A stretch of 64,000 nt of DNA from Limimaricola cinnabarinus (GTDB taxonomy: Bacteria > Pseudomonadota > Alphaproteobacteria > Rhodobacterales > Rhodobacteraceae), in assembly GCF_002723615.1 (NCBI RefSeq), contig NZ_KZ304951.1, positions 83,344-147,343 on the forward strand, given 5' to 3'. Shown in pieces: positions 55,158 through 64,000 of this stretch. The notes beneath the pieces are model-generated. The model did not search any database and had not been told where the DNA came from. It saw nothing but the letters and a program-made list of their open reading frames with translations. Numbering within the stretch: the first letter of the stretch is position 1; every line of letters starts with the position of its first letter. Both the position numbers and the translations under genes were made by a program.

Positions 55158-56437
55158 CCGATTATTACATCCCCGAGGCCCCGGACACCCGCACATGGGT
55201 GATCCACCCCGAGATCAAGAACGACCCCGACCGGCGTGAGCCCGAGGCCGCGCTGGCCGAGGCCGTGGCGCTGGCCGAGGCGCTGCCCGGGCTCGACATC
55301 ACCGGCTCCGAGATCGTGCGCCTGCCCAAGCGCCACCCGGGCATGCTGTTCGGCACCGGCAAGATCGAGGAGCTGAAGCAGCGGCTCAAGCAGAACGAGA
55401 TCGAGCTGGTGCTGATCGACGGCCATGTCGGCCCGGTGCAGCAGCGCAATCTCGAAAAGGAATGGAAGGTCAAGATCCTCGATCGGACCGGCCTCATTCT
55501 CGAGATCTTCGGCGACCGCGCCGCCACCCGCGAGGGCGTGCTGCAGGTCGAGATGGCGGCGCTGAGCTACCAGCGCACGCGGCTCGTGCGCGCCTGGACG
55601 CACCTTGAGCGCCAGCGCGGCGGGCTTGGCTTCGTCGGCGGCCCCGGCGAAACCCAGATCGAGGCGGACCGCCGCGCCATCGACGAGCAGCTCGTCCGGC
55701 TGCGCCGGCAGCTCGACAAGGTCGTCAAGACCCGGACGCTGCACCGCGCCTCCCGCGCCAAGGTGCCGTTTCCGATCGTGGCGCTGGTGGGCTATACCAA
55801 CGCCGGCAAGTCGACGCTGTTCAACCGGCTCACCGGGGCCGAGGTGATGGCCAAGGACATGCTCTTCGCCACGCTCGACCCGACCATGCGGCGCGTGGTG
55901 CTGCCCACCGGCGACGAGGTGATCCTGTCGGACACGGTGGGCTTCATCTCGGACCTTCCGACCGAGCTGGTCGCGGCCTTCCGCGCCACGCTCGAAGAGG
56001 TGCTCGACGCCGATCTGGTGCTGCATGTGCGCGACATCGGCCATGCGCAGACCGCCGAGCAGGCGCGCGAGGTCGAGACCATCCTGTCGGGCCTCGGCCT
56101 GCCCGAGGACACGCCCCAGATCGAGGTCTGGAACAAGATCGACGCGCTGGAGCCCGACACCCGCGAGGCCGCGCTGGAACGGGCCGGGCGCACCGAGAAT
56201 GTCTGCGCCGTCTCGGCCATCACCGGCGAGGGGATGGAGCCTCTGCTCGACCTCATCTCGGAGGCGCTCGGCGGGGCCAAGCATGCCGAGGAGCTGACCG
56301 TGGCCTTCGCCGAGGGGCGCAAGCGGGCCTGGCTGTTCGAGCAGGGTCTCGTCGAGGAGGACACGCAGACCGAGGAGGGCCACAGGATGCTGGTCCGCTG
56401 GTCGGCGGCGCAGAAGGCGCGGTTCGAACGGCTTTGA
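55154..56437 (+). CDS. hflX: Ribosome-associated GTPase HflX
   Basis: A 427-residue GTPase that splits stalled ribosomes. The N-terminal domain holds [45 protein letters not shown]. The middle Gly-rich [17 protein letters not shown] is a hallmark, and the G domain has [26 protein letters not shown] and [12 protein letters not shown] start at 55154 overlaps the hfq stop; hfq-hflX is a classic pair. Confidence 0.95.
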   Translation: MTDYYIPEAPDTRTWVIHPEIKNDPDRREPEAALAEAVALAEALPGLDITGSEIVRLPKRHPGMLFGTGKIEELKQRLKQNEIELVLIDGHVGPVQQRNLEKEWKVKILDRTGLILEIFGDRAATREGVLQVEMAALSYQRTRLVRAWTHLERQRGGLGFVGGPGETQIEADRRAIDEQLVRLRRQLDKVVKTRTLHRASRAKVPFPIVALVGYTNAGKSTLFNRLTGAEVMAKDMLFATLDPTMRRVVLPTGDEVILSDTVGFISDLPTELVAAFRATLEEVLDADLVLHVRDIGHAQTAEQAREVETILSGLGLPEDTPQIEVWNKIDALEPDTREAALERAGRTENVCAVSAITGEGMEPLLDLISEALGGAKHAEELTVAFAEGRKRAWLFEQGLVEEDTQTEEGHRMLVRWSAAQKARFERL

Positions 56438-56478
56438 GGGGCGCGGCGCAGGCGGTGCGCCTTGTGGAAAGACACGCG

Positions 56479-56838
56479 ATGATCCTCGACCTGCATCACC
56501 TCCAGCTCGCCATGCCGAAGGGCGGCGAGGCGCTGGCGCGCGGCTTTTACGGCGGCGTGCTGGGGCTGTCGGAGACCGCCAAGCCCGCGGCGCTGGCCGG
56601 GCGCGGCGGGGTCTGGTTCGAGACGCGGGCGATCAGGCTGCATCTCGGCGTGGAGGAGCCATTCGCCCCGGCGCGCAAGGCGCATCCGGCGTTCCGGGTC
56701 GCCGATCTCGACGCGATGCGCCTGCGCCTTGCCGCAAGGGGCATCGAGGCGCGCCCCGACATCGACCTGCCCGATCTCAGGCGGCTTTATGTCGACGACC
56801 CCTTCGGCAACCGCATCGAGATCTGCGAGACGGTCTGA
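56479..56838 (+). CDS. VOC family protein (glyoxalase-like)
   Basis: A 119-residue vicinal-oxygen-chelate protein: LDLHHLQLAMPKGGEALARGFYGGVLGL at the start with a first metal His, HLGVEEPFAPARKAHPAFRV in the middle, and RLYVDDPFGNRIEICE at the end with the metal Glu. No substrate can be named. I start at the ATG at 56479; the frame is open 15 codons further upstream over the hflX stop. It is convergent to the DUF3140 gene with 4 bp between. Confidence 0.87.
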   Translation: MILDLHHLQLAMPKGGEALARGFYGGVLGLSETAKPAALAGRGGVWFETRAIRLHLGVEEPFAPARKAHPAFRVADLDAMRLRLAARGIEARPDIDLPDLRRLYVDDPFGNRIEICETV

Positions 56839-56842
56839 ACCC

Positions 56843-57178
56843 TCATTTCAGCGGGTCGTGGCCCCAGTTCATCAGGCTGTAGCGCCACTTGGAATGCTCG
56901 ACGTCCTCGTCGGGGCCGCCTTGCGCCTTGTGGCGCTTGATGTAGCCCACGACCTTGGCCATGTGGTCCCACTGGTCGTCGGAAAGATCGGCCTTGTTGG
57001 TGCGCTTGATCTCGACGATGCGCTTGCCCGATTTGTGGCCGGTGCTTTCGCCCTCGCCGCCGGTATCGCCGACCTTGCGGCTTTCCTCGGTGTCGAGAAA
57101 CTCCTCGACCTCCTTCGGGGCCATGTTCACCAGATCGCCCCATTCCTCCCAGATCTCGTCATGCGACTTGCCGCTCAT
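56843..57178 (-). CDS. DUF3140 protein
   Basis: A 111-residue protein, rich in charged residues, matching DUF3140: DEIWEEWGDLVNMAPKEVEEFLDTEESRKVG near the start, SGKRIVEIKRTNKADLSDDQWDHMAKVVGYIKRH in the middle and WRYSLMNWGHDP at the end. The second part resembles DUF2945/SHSP-type stress proteins in its Lys-Arg content, but no function is known. No signal or membrane segment. Confidence 0.85.
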   Translation of the reverse strand: MSGKSHDEIWEEWGDLVNMAPKEVEEFLDTEESRKVGDTGGEGESTGHKSGKRIVEIKRTNKADLSDDQWDHMAKVVGYIKRHKAQGGPDEDVEHSKWRYSLMNWGHDPLK

Positions 57179-57235
57179 GCCGTCCTCCCATGCCTGCGTG
57201 CAGGGGCAACCGGCGCGCGGCGCGGCGGTTCCGCC

Positions 57236-59701
57236 TCAGGTCGGGGCGGGGATCAGCTGGGTGATGCCGACGGCGGCGCCGCGGGCGAGGGAGGGGTCGA
57301 GCGACATGGGGATGTATTCGCCGCGCCGCCACAGCTCGCCCAGATCGTCGTAATGGCGCGACAGCGGGTGGCCCGACTGGCCGGTCGAGACGATGAAGAC
57401 CGAGCTGTCGGGGTCGGCGAAGTCGTAGACGCCGCGATAGCCCGCCGCGTGGACGTTGTGGAACGGGTCGGGTGCGCGCCCGTCGGTCAGCCCGCGGCGC
57501 AGCGTGTTGTCGCCGCCCGAGGTGCTCTGGCGCAGGTTGACGAACCAGTTGAGAAACGGCGCGCGGCCCAGCACCGGGTGATCCTGCCGCGCCTCATGCG
57601 CGTCGCCCCAGCGCAGCGCGTCGAGATCGCCGCCATATTTCTCCGCGATCCAGATCAGCGCGTCGTCGAGCGCCATCCGCGCGATGTCGGCGCAGCTTTC
57701 CTCGGCCGCCGACTGGCGGATGTCGCACCAGGCCGCGGCGCCGCCTTCGTCGCGGAACACCCGGTCGATGAAGAGCGGCCGCAGATGGGCGTATTGCGCC
57801 GCCAGCGGGCCGAGATCGTCGCGGATCAGCCGGTCCTGAAGCGCCCGCATCCAGGCGGCGTAGATCAGCGGCTCGGGCAGGTGCTCGTTCATCTCGCCGT
57901 TCCATTCGCCCAAGAGCTCCAGCGCGCGCTGGCGGCGGCGCTCGGGCGTGCCTTCCTCGGCGGGCTCTCCGGTGAACCACAGATCCGCGCCGACGATCGG
58001 CAGCAGGGCGCGCGCGGTCGGGCTCACCGTGTCGAGCTGCGCCTCGATGAAGCTGTCGCGGGTATGCACCTCGCGCGATTGCATCAACCCGCGCCAGCGC
58101 GCGATGCGCTGCGTGTCGCCCCAGTGATAGGAGACATGCTCGGGAAAGGGGCGATCGACGGTCTTGTTGTTGGTGTTGCCGACGAGCCCGCCCACCGGCT
58201 CGGTGCTTTCGGGCAGGTCGGAATAGGACAGCCGGCCCTGCCAGCGGTTCTCGGCGATGTAGCCCAGCGTCGGCAGGCGGCCCTTGCTCTGGTGGTCGGG
58301 GTCGCGCAGCGGCACCGCGCCCACGGTCTTGAGCGCGACGCGGTTGCGATCGGCGAGGATCAGGTTCTGGTTCGGCGCGACCTGCAGGCGGCCGGCGCGG
58401 ATGCCTTCCTCGATCGAGCGGGCCTGCATCAGCCGCAGCCCCGCGGTCATCGAGGTGTCGTCATCCGACAGGCCCGACCAGGCCAGCGACATGACATGGC
58501 CGCGCGGGCGGATCGTGTCGAGCGCGAACTGCTCGGGCGGCAGCACCGGGCCGTTGGCGGTGCGCTTGAGCCGCAGCGTGACGGCGGCGGCGTCCTTGAT
58601 CTCGACGATGCTGTCGCGCGCCTCGAACCGTTCCCAGCCCTCGGGCGTGCGGTATTCGGCGGCGTTCTTGGGGTTCACCTCCTCAGCGTAGAGGTCGAGA
58701 TCATCGGCGAAGGAGGCGGTGATGCCCCAGCCCAGATCGGCGCTGCGGCCCGCCAGGACCAGCGGGATGCCCGGCACGGTCGCGCCGATCACCCCGCCCG
58801 AGCGCAGCTCCAGCCGCGCGAGATACCAGATCGAGGGCGCGGTGAGCAGGCGGTGCGGATCATTGGCCAGAAGCGTCGCCCCGGTGGCCGAGCGCGAGGG
58901 CCCGGCGGCCCAGGCGTTCGACGCGCCCGAAAGCGGCGCGGGCAGGCTGGCCGAGAGCGGGTCGAACGGCGCCTCGGCGGCGGCGACGCGGACAGGGATC
59001 TCGGGCATCAGATCGGCGTAGCGGGGCAGGGCGGTGAGGCCCGGGCCCGGCACGTCGGGCAGGATGTCGCGCAGCCGCTCCTCTTCGAGCACGAGCGAGG
59101 TCCGCGCGCGTAGCACCTCGGCCTGCAGGTGGTCACTCTGCTGCCAGCCCATGAGCTTGAGGATCGCGATGCTGTCGGCGGGCTGCCATGGCGCGATCGG
59201 CTGGTTGAAGAGCCACATCTCGGGCGCGCCGCGTCCCAGCGCCCCGGTGTTGACCTCGCCCAGCCAGGCGTTGACGCCCGAAGCATAGGCGTCGAGCGCG
59301 GCGCGGGTCTGGCCGTCCTGATCCTCGAGCGAGGCGGTGGCGGCACGGTAGAGATCGAGCCTGCGCATCAGCACGTCGCTTTCGACGGTGCGCTGGCCGA
59401 ACAGCTCTGACAGGCGGCCCTGCACCGTGCGGCGCAGCATCGTCATCTGCCACAGCCGGTCCTGCGCATGGGCGTAGCCGAGCGCGAAGAACACGTCGCG
59501 GTCGGTCGAGCCGAAGATGTGCGGCACATTGGCATGATCGCGCACGATCTCGACCGGCGCGGTGATCCCGGCGACGCGGGTGCGCGCGTCGTAATCGGGC
59601 AGGGAGCGGGCGAAGAACCACCATGTCAGCGCGAAGGCCACGAGGCCCAAGAGGATCGCGCCGACGGTCAGGCGCAGGAGCCAGCGGAACAGGGTGGCCA
59701 T
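57236..59701 (-). CDS. Penicillin acylase family protein (Ntn hydrolase)
   Basis: An 821-residue precursor with an N-terminal membrane helix (LLRLTVGAILLGLVAFALTWWFF). The alpha-chain part has PVEIVRDHANVPHIFGSTDRDVFFALGYAHAQDRLWQM. Self-cleavage before the catalytic Ser is expected at LSGASNAWAAGPS, followed by LLANDPHRLLTAPSIWYLARLE. The late VGGLVGNTNNKTV and VHAAGYRGVYDFADPDSSVFIVSTGQSGHPLSRHYDDL are family signatures. Related enzymes act on acyl-homoserine lactones or beta-lactams; the substrate is not known. The frame is open far upstream, but that part is antisense to the dehydrogenase gene. Confidence 0.9.
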   Translation of the reverse strand: MATLFRWLLRLTVGAILLGLVAFALTWWFFARSLPDYDARTRVAGITAPVEIVRDHANVPHIFGSTDRDVFFALGYAHAQDRLWQMTMLRRTVQGRLSELFGQRTVESDVLMRRLDLYRAATASLEDQDGQTRAALDAYASGVNAWLGEVNTGALGRGAPEMWLFNQPIAPWQPADSIAILKLMGWQQSDHLQAEVLRARTSLVLEEERLRDILPDVPGPGLTALPRYADLMPEIPVRVAAAEAPFDPLSASLPAPLSGASNAWAAGPSRSATGATLLANDPHRLLTAPSIWYLARLELRSGGVIGATVPGIPLVLAGRSADLGWGITASFADDLDLYAEEVNPKNAAEYRTPEGWERFEARDSIVEIKDAAAVTLRLKRTANGPVLPPEQFALDTIRPRGHVMSLAWSGLSDDDTSMTAGLRLMQARSIEEGIRAGRLQVAPNQNLILADRNRVALKTVGAVPLRDPDHQSKGRLPTLGYIAENRWQGRLSYSDLPESTEPVGGLVGNTNNKTVDRPFPEHVSYHWGDTQRIARWRGLMQSREVHTRDSFIEAQLDTVSPTARALLPIVGADLWFTGEPAEEGTPERRRQRALELLGEWNGEMNEHLPEPLIYAAWMRALQDRLIRDDLGPLAAQYAHLRPLFIDRVFRDEGGAAAWCDIRQSAAEESCADIARMALDDALIWIAEKYGGDLDALRWGDAHEARQDHPVLGRAPFLNWFVNLRQSTSGGDNTLRRGLTDGRAPDPFHNVHAAGYRGVYDFADPDSSVFIVSTGQSGHPLSRHYDDLGELWRRGEYIPMSLDPSLARGAAVGITQLIPAPT

Positions 59702-59806
59702 CGATCCTCCGGGGGTGTTCGGCGCCCGCGCTTGACGGGCCGGTTGGGCATGGTGAGTATCGCGCCTCGGGGGCGAGCGAAAGCCCCGGGAGGCAGGGAG
59801 AGCGCA

Positions 59807-60676
59807 ATGGCGAAGCTGACATTTCTGGGACTTGGCGTGATGGGATACCCCATGGCGGGGCATCTGGCCCGCGCGGGCCACGAGGTGACGGTCTACAACC
59901 GGACCACGGCCAAGGCGGAGAATTGGGCCAAGGAACATGGCGGCCACCACGCCGCGACCCCGCGCGAGGCGGCGCGCGGCGCCGGGATCGTCCTTGCCTG
60001 CGTCGGCAATGACGACGACCTGCGCAGCGTCTGCCTGGGCGATGACGGCGCCTTTTCGGGCATGGAGGCGGGCGCGCTTTTCGTCGACCACACCACCGTC
60101 AGCGCGGCGGTGACGCGCGAGCTTGCCGGGCAGGCCGACGAGATGGGCCTCGGCTTCGTCGATGCGCCGGTTTCGGGCGGTCAGGCGGGGGCCGAGAACG
60201 GCCAGCTTTCGGTGATGTGCGGCGGCGCGCAGGACCATTTCGACCGGGCCGAGCCGGTGATCGACGCCTATGCCAAGATCTGCCGCCGCTTGGGCGAAAG
60301 CGGCGCGGGGCAGCTGGCGAAGATGGCCAACCAGATCGCCATCGCCGGGCTGGTGCAGGGCCTGTCGGAATCGCTGGCCTTCGCCGACAAGGCCGGGCTC
60401 GACGGGCGGGCGCTCGTGGAGGTGATCTCGCAGGGCGCGGCGGGAAGCTGGCAGATGGTCAACCGCCACGGCACCATGCTCGACGATGAGTTCGAGCACG
60501 GCTTCGCGGTGGACTGGATGCGCAAGGATCTCGGGATCTGCCTCGATGCGGCCGACGAACTGTCGGTCAGCCTGCCGGTGACGGCGCTGGTCGACCAGTT
60601 CTACAAGGAGGTGCAGCAGATGGGCGGCGGGCGCTGGGACACCTCGTCGCTGATCAGGCGGCTCAGGCGGCCCTGA
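59807..60676 (+). CDS. Beta-hydroxyacid dehydrogenase-family protein (3-HIBADH-like)
   Basis: A 289-residue NAD(P) enzyme. The Rossmann start is LTFLGLGVMGYPMAGHLARAGHEVTVYNRT. FVDHTTVSAAVTRELA, FVDAPVSGGQAGAENGQLSVMCGG and the catalytic Lys in GAGQLAKMANQIAIAGLVQGLSE follow. The C-terminal HGFAVDWMRKDLGICLDAAD matches the family. Whether it acts on 3-hydroxyisobutyrate, tartronate semialdehyde or another acid cannot be told. It is divergent from the acylase gene. GGGAG precedes the ATG. Confidence 0.9.
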   Translation: MAKLTFLGLGVMGYPMAGHLARAGHEVTVYNRTTAKAENWAKEHGGHHAATPREAARGAGIVLACVGNDDDLRSVCLGDDGAFSGMEAGALFVDHTTVSAAVTRELAGQADEMGLGFVDAPVSGGQAGAENGQLSVMCGGAQDHFDRAEPVIDAYAKICRRLGESGAGQLAKMANQIAIAGLVQGLSESLAFADKAGLDGRALVEVISQGAAGSWQMVNRHGTMLDDEFEHGFAVDWMRKDLGICLDAADELSVSLPVTALVDQFYKEVQQMGGGRWDTSSLIRRLRRP

Positions 60677-60682
60677 GCGGGG

Positions 60683-60710
60683 TTGCCTTTGCGGGCGGGT
60701 GGCGCTATGG
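60683..60710 (+). promoter_or_regulatory. Possible rpsB promoter
   Basis: TTGCCT and CTATGG separated by 16 bp, 120 bp before the rpsB start. Only a moderate match to the consensus. The leader between it and rpsB is long enough to hold an autoregulatory structure for S2. Confidence 0.3.
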
Positions 60711-60832
60711 GCGGCGCACGATCAATCCCGCAGGCGGAGGCGGGCCACGGGCGGGAGACATCCCCCGCGGTCCACCGGTTGGGGCAGACGCCCTGATCCT
60801 CCGCCGAGGCTAAACCGGAAAGGTATAGAGAC

Positions 60833-61618
60833 ATGGCTCTTCCCGAGTTCTCCATGCGCCAGCTGCTCGAGGCCGGCGTTCACTTCGGCCACCAGACCGC
60901 CCGCTGGAACCCGCGGATGTCCGAGTACATCTACGGCGCCCGCAACGGCATCCACATCATGGACCTGACCCAGACCGTCCCGATGCTGGACAAGGCGCTG
61001 CAGGTCGTGCGCGACACCGTCGCTAAGGGCGGCCGCGTTCTCTTCGTCGGCACCAAGCGCCAGGCTGCCCAGCCGATCGCCGACGCCGCCGAGAAGTCGG
61101 CCCAGTTCTACATGAACCACCGCTGGCTCGGTGGCACGCTGACCAACTGGCAGACCGTGTCGCAGTCGATCAACCGCCTGCGCGCCATCGACGAGGCGGC
61201 CGAGCAGGGCTTTGCCGGCCTGACCAAGAAAGAGCGTCTCGGCATGGAGCGCGAGCAGATCAAGCTTCAGGCCTCGCTCGGCGGCATCCGCGAGATGGGC
61301 GGCGTGCCGGACCTGCTCTTCGTGATCGACGTCAACAAGGAAGACCTGGCGATCTCCGAAGCCAAGAAGCTCGGCATCCCGGTCGTCGCCGTCGTCGACA
61401 CCAACTGCTCGCCCGAGGGTGTGGACTACGTGATCCCGGGCAATGACGACGCCGCCCGCGCGATCGCGCTCTACTGCGACCTTGCCGCCCGCGCGGCGCT
61501 CGACGGCATGAGCGCGCAGCTCGGCGCCGCCGGCGTCGACATGGGTGCGATGGAGCAGTTCACCGAAGAGCAGCTCGCCGCCGGCGCAGACGCCGAAGCC
61601 GAGGCCGCCGCCCAGTAA
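60833..61618 (+). CDS. rpsB: 30S ribosomal protein S2
   Basis: A 261-residue ribosomal protein. It begins [27 protein letters not shown] and contains [85 protein letters not shown] and a short acidic Ala-rich tail. It is followed by tsf as nearly always in bacteria. Confidence 0.97.
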   Translation: MALPEFSMRQLLEAGVHFGHQTARWNPRMSEYIYGARNGIHIMDLTQTVPMLDKALQVVRDTVAKGGRVLFVGTKRQAAQPIADAAEKSAQFYMNHRWLGGTLTNWQTVSQSINRLRAIDEAAEQGFAGLTKKERLGMEREQIKLQASLGGIREMGGVPDLLFVIDVNKEDLAISEAKKLGIPVVAVVDTNCSPEGVDYVIPGNDDAARAIALYCDLAARAALDGMSAQLGAAGVDMGAMEQFTEEQLAAGADAEAEAAAQ

Positions 61619-61626
61619 GCGGGCCC

Positions 61627-61666
61627 GCCCGGCAAGGCCGCTGGCCTTCCCAGACGATTGCCGGGC
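61627..61666 (+). promoter_or_regulatory. Nested stem-loops between rpsB and tsf
   Basis: GCCCGGCAA pairs with TTGCCGGGC, and AAGGCC pairs with GGCCTT inside, sharing the two As with the outer stem, so two folds compete. No T-run follows, so it is not a simple terminator. It may balance S2 and EF-Ts levels. Confidence 0.45.
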
Positions 61667-61712
61667 GCGGATCACCGCGCCCGGACTCCATTCAAATTCT
61701 AGGAGAGATGCG

Positions 61713-62588
61713 ATGGCGATCACCGCGAGCATGGTCAAGGAACTGCGCGAGAGCACCGGCGCAGGCATGATGGACGCCAAGAAGGCGCTGACCGAAACCG
61801 ATGGCGACATGGAAGCCGCGACCGACTGGCTGCGCACCAAGGGCCTGGCGAAGGCCGCCAAGAAATCCGGCCGCACCGCCGCCGAGGGCCTCGTGGCCGT
61901 CGCGGTCGAGGGTGGCCGCGGCGTCGCGATCGAGCTGAACTCGGAAACCGACTTCGTCGCCAAGAACGCCGATTTCCAGGCGCTGGTGTCGAAGATCGCC
62001 AAGGCCGGCGTCAAGGCCAACAGCCTCGAAGAGCTGAAGGCCACCGATCTCGACGGCAAGCCGGTCGAGACCCAGGTCACCGACGCGATCGCCAAGATCG
62101 GCGAGAACCTGACGCTGCGCCGCATGGCGATGGTCGAGGGCGAGAAGGTCGTCACCTACGTCCACAACGCCGCCGCGACCGACATGGGCACCATCGGCGT
62201 TCTGGTCGCCTTCTCGGGCGCTGACGAGGCCTTTGGCCGCCAGGTCGCGATGCACATCGCCGCCGCCAACCCGGCCGCCCTGGGCGAAGCCGATCTCGAC
62301 CCCGCGATCGTCGAGAAGGAAAAGCAGGTCCAGATGGACATCGCCCGCGAAAGCGGCAAGCCCGAGGCCGTGATCGAGAAGATGATCCAGGGCCGGATGA
62401 AGAAGTTCATGGCCGAATCGACCCTGCTCGGTCAGGCCTTCGTGGTGAACCCCGACCTGACCGTCGAGGCCGCAGCAAAGGAAGCCGGTGCGACCATCAC
62501 CGGTTTCGTGCGTCTCGCCGTGGGCGAGGGCATCGAGAAGGTCGAGGAAGACTTCGCCGCCGAGGTGGCCAAGGTCGCCAAGGGCTGA
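61713..62588 (+). CDS. tsf: Elongation factor Ts
   Basis: A 291-residue nucleotide exchange factor for EF-Tu. The N-terminal UBA-like domain is [26 protein letters not shown], and [19 protein letters not shown] is the exchange signature. [20 protein letters not shown] and [26 protein letters not shown] follow. AGGAGAG lies before the ATG. It ends at a strong terminator. Confidence 0.97.
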   Translation: MAITASMVKELRESTGAGMMDAKKALTETDGDMEAATDWLRTKGLAKAAKKSGRTAAEGLVAVAVEGGRGVAIELNSETDFVAKNADFQALVSKIAKAGVKANSLEELKATDLDGKPVETQVTDAIAKIGENLTLRRMAMVEGEKVVTYVHNAAATDMGTIGVLVAFSGADEAFGRQVAMHIAAANPAALGEADLDPAIVEKEKQVQMDIARESGKPEAVIEKMIQGRMKKFMAESTLLGQAFVVNPDLTVEAAAKEAGATITGFVRLAVGEGIEKVEEDFAAEVAKVAKG

Positions 62589-62614
62589 GCCCAAGCTTTC
62601 GAGCCGAAGATCGC

Positions 62615-62643
62615 AGACGCCGCCCGCATCGCGGGCGGCGTCT
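62615..62643 (+). terminator. Terminator of rpsB-tsf
   Basis: AGACGCCGCCCGC pairs perfectly with GCGGGCGGCGTCT over 3 nt, then TTGCATTG. It lies 26 bp past the tsf stop. Confidence 0.75.
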
Positions 62644-62918
62644 TGCATTGCGCGGATGTGAAACGCGTCGGGGCAGGGCGGCAGGATCGGTTCGGTGGGG
62701 CAGTTCGCCACATGAAAGTGCCGCGCCCGGCGGCGACGGGCGCGGCGATCTCATGCTGAATTCCGACCTGCTGCTGTCGGAGAAGGCCCGGCTCCTCGAT
62801 CATCTCGGGGCGGCGCCATGGTCGAAACGACCGATACTCGTGAACATCACAACCATGTCACGACATGTGATTCTCCGAAAGTCAGGTAAACCAGACCCCG
62901 TGACGCCATGGTTTTGCC
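62644..62918. other. Intergenic stretch after tsf
   Basis: No gene supported. A short frame from the ATG at 62754 (MLNSDLLLSEKARLLDHLG) looks helical at first but then runs antisense into the LuxR gene, so I do not call it. An AT-richer part at about 62830-62930 may hold the end of the luxR transcript. Confidence 0.35.
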
Positions 62919-63680
62919 TTAAGTATAGAGTTGCGAAAATCGCAGCGCGCGGGCGATGGCCTGGGCCGTCGTCGTGGCATCGAGCGCTTCGCGCGCCAGC
63001 CGCAGATGCTTGTCGATCGTCGCCGGGCTCAGATCGAGCTCCTGCGCGATCTGCTGCACCGTGAACCCGGCGGCCACGCGCCGCAGGACTTCCTTCTGGC
63101 GCGCGGTCAGCCGGAAACCATCCGTGTAGATCAGCTGGAATCTCTGGTGGAAGACATGGATCTGCGCCTCGATCTCGTCGCGCTGGCGCAGCCACAGCCG
63201 ATCGAGCCGGCTTTGCGGCAGATCGGGACGGGCGGCCAGCACCAGCGTCGCATGGGTATGGTTCGGCAGGACCGGAAAGCTCACCATCGCCCCGGCGCGC
63301 AGCTGGTGCATGCGGTTGAGTTCCCGCAGGCGGGTCTCGCTGACCGGATCGCCGGGGGCGAGCATGTGATGCCGGCTCCACAGCAGGGTGCCGGTGTGAT
63401 CGCGCGCCCAGATGGCATAGCGCGTGTCGAGATAGAGATCCTCGGCGACGAAGCGGCGGGTATAGGTCTCGCCATGGCTGCTGCGCAGGATCCAGTTGGA
63501 GGGGGCGTTCGGGCCCGGTTCGGGAAGAGCGGTGAAGCCGTAGAGCAGGCGATCGAGACCGTAGCTGTGCATCCTGTCGCAAAACAGCGACCAGAGCGCA
63601 TCGTCCTGCGCCAGCTTGCAGGCGTCGGATATGAACGCGAGTGCCGTATTGCGAACCGGGGCCGTGGTCGTGACGTGCAT
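62919..63680 (-). CDS. LuxR-family regulator with autoinducer-binding-like domain (LuxR solo)
   Basis: A 253-residue regulator. The N-terminal part of about 170 residues resembles an autoinducer-binding domain in size and in its aromatic residues (LDRLLYGFTALPEP, YLDTRYAIWARDHTGTLLW, GAMVSFPVLPNHTHATLVLA). The C-terminal HTH is LTARQKEVLRRVAAGFTVQQIAQELDLSPATIDKHLRLAREAL. No luxI gene is in the window. The ligand could be a foreign or distant acyl-homoserine lactone or another molecule. Confidence 0.85.
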   Translation of the reverse strand: MHVTTTAPVRNTALAFISDACKLAQDDALWSLFCDRMHSYGLDRLLYGFTALPEPGPNAPSNWILRSSHGETYTRRFVAEDLYLDTRYAIWARDHTGTLLWSRHHMLAPGDPVSETRLRELNRMHQLRAGAMVSFPVLPNHTHATLVLAARPDLPQSRLDRLWLRQRDEIEAQIHVFHQRFQLIYTDGFRLTARQKEVLRRVAAGFTVQQIAQELDLSPATIDKHLRLAREALDATTTAQAIARALRFSQLYT

Positions 63681-64000
63681 TTCTTACGGTATCATCTTGC
63701 GGATCATATCCAACCCTCTCGGTATATATTACATAATCTTCGTTATGAGATAATCGTTATGACCCGGGGCATCCTTCGACATCGCATATGACAATCGCTC
63801 CATCCTGCCGCATATGAGCTGACCGATACTCCCCGCCCGTGGGTTTATTTTCGGTAAAGACAAGCGATGGTCCTGCCGAACGGCTGCCTCGCGGCGCCTG
63901 TCGTGCTACGGATGATCCTCGCCCCAAATGGCGCGGCCCTTATCCCCGTTTCTCTCTCCGGCCTAGCTCGCCACCCCCGCCATCTCGAACGAAACGAGCA
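63681..64000. other. Control region of the LuxR solo and right edge of the window
   Basis: The first 100 bp are AT-rich and hold two CGTTATGA direct repeats 14 bp apart (63741-63748 and 63755-63762). The rest shows no gene. At the edge, a minus-strand frame reading LVSFEMAGVAS before a TAG at 63965-63963 could be the end of a gene that lies mostly outside the window, but 12 codons are too few to name it. Confidence 0.35.
63741..63762. repeat. Direct repeats upstream of the LuxR solo
   Basis: CGTTATGA occurs twice, 14 bp apart from start to start, about 60-80 bp upstream of the start codon. Spacing is not far from one and a half helical turns; possible regulator sites. Confidence 0.4.

Noticed and set aside
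62754-63064. A plus-strand frame starting MLNSDLLLSEKARLLDHLG
   Set aside because: Most of it is antisense to the LuxR HTH and the remainder is too short to support a gene.
1-64000. CRISPR arrays, rRNA genes, prophage structural genes
   Set aside because: No spaced direct repeats of CRISPR type, no rRNA sequence and no capsid, portal or terminase-like proteins were seen.

Overview
The window reads as a chromosome segment of a high-GC alphaproteobacterium of the order Rhodobacterales. The family signature is strong: a dusB-ntrB-ntrC-ntrY-ntrX-trkA-trkH-hfq-hflX run, a fused ispDF, a DUF6477/DUF6456 pair, a DUF1127 protein, an ispDF-pgpA-cinA cluster, and NtrC and NtrX that lack the sigma-54 contact loop. 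The genus cannot be fixed from the sequence alone.

Region 1 (1-8219) is accessory DNA. A large tyrosine recombinase gene starts about 125 bp from the 3' end of a tRNA-Asn gene and overlaps an unknown 247-codon gene by 4 nt. Further left lie a DUF6880 protein, a clearly AT-richer gene for an OLD-like ATPase with a TOPRIM-like nuclease half (a candidate phage-defence gene), and a complete-length but frameshifted IS5-family element (259-1310). This is one end of a tRNA-integrated island; the other end is outside the window or could not be recognised.

Region 2 (8220-22150) is mostly core: an MBL-fold hydrolase, an EnvZ-type histidine kinase without an adjacent response regulator, a small lipoprotein, a CHRD-RTX secreted protein, a 48-codon membrane microprotein, a CAT-anticodon tRNA (probably Ile2), purM-purN, rnd, sufE, DUF1638 plus a corrinoid protein, a thioesterase, DUF1127, a MocR regulator and rplM-rpsI.

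Region 3 (22150-44400) holds a PagL-like lipid A deacylase, a LuxR and a TetR regulator, ppk2, an alpha/beta hydrolase lipoprotein, an ATPase with metA, a DMT exporter, a FadL-type porin, guaA, an MttB-family corrinoid methyltransferase without an amber codon, DUF6477, a DUF6456 regulator broken at a (CGGGG)n tract, divergent katA/oxyR with a peroxiredoxin, lipA, two cytochromes c, a RatA/Coq10-like protein, and cinA-pgpA-ispDF.

Region 4 (44565-64000) holds the nitrogen/redox regulatory and potassium-uptake run from dusB to hflX, a VOC protein, DUF3140, a penicillin acylase-family protein, a beta-hydroxyacid dehydrogenase-family protein, rpsB-tsf, and a LuxR solo with an autoinducer-binding-like domain.

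Points for follow-up: the tRNA-Asn island with its OLD-like gene; the DUF6456 frameshift in a pentanucleotide repeat whose unit number would restore the frame; the corrinoid/DUF1638 pair together with the distant MttB homologue; and several clean palindromes in the katA/oxyR and mocR control regions.
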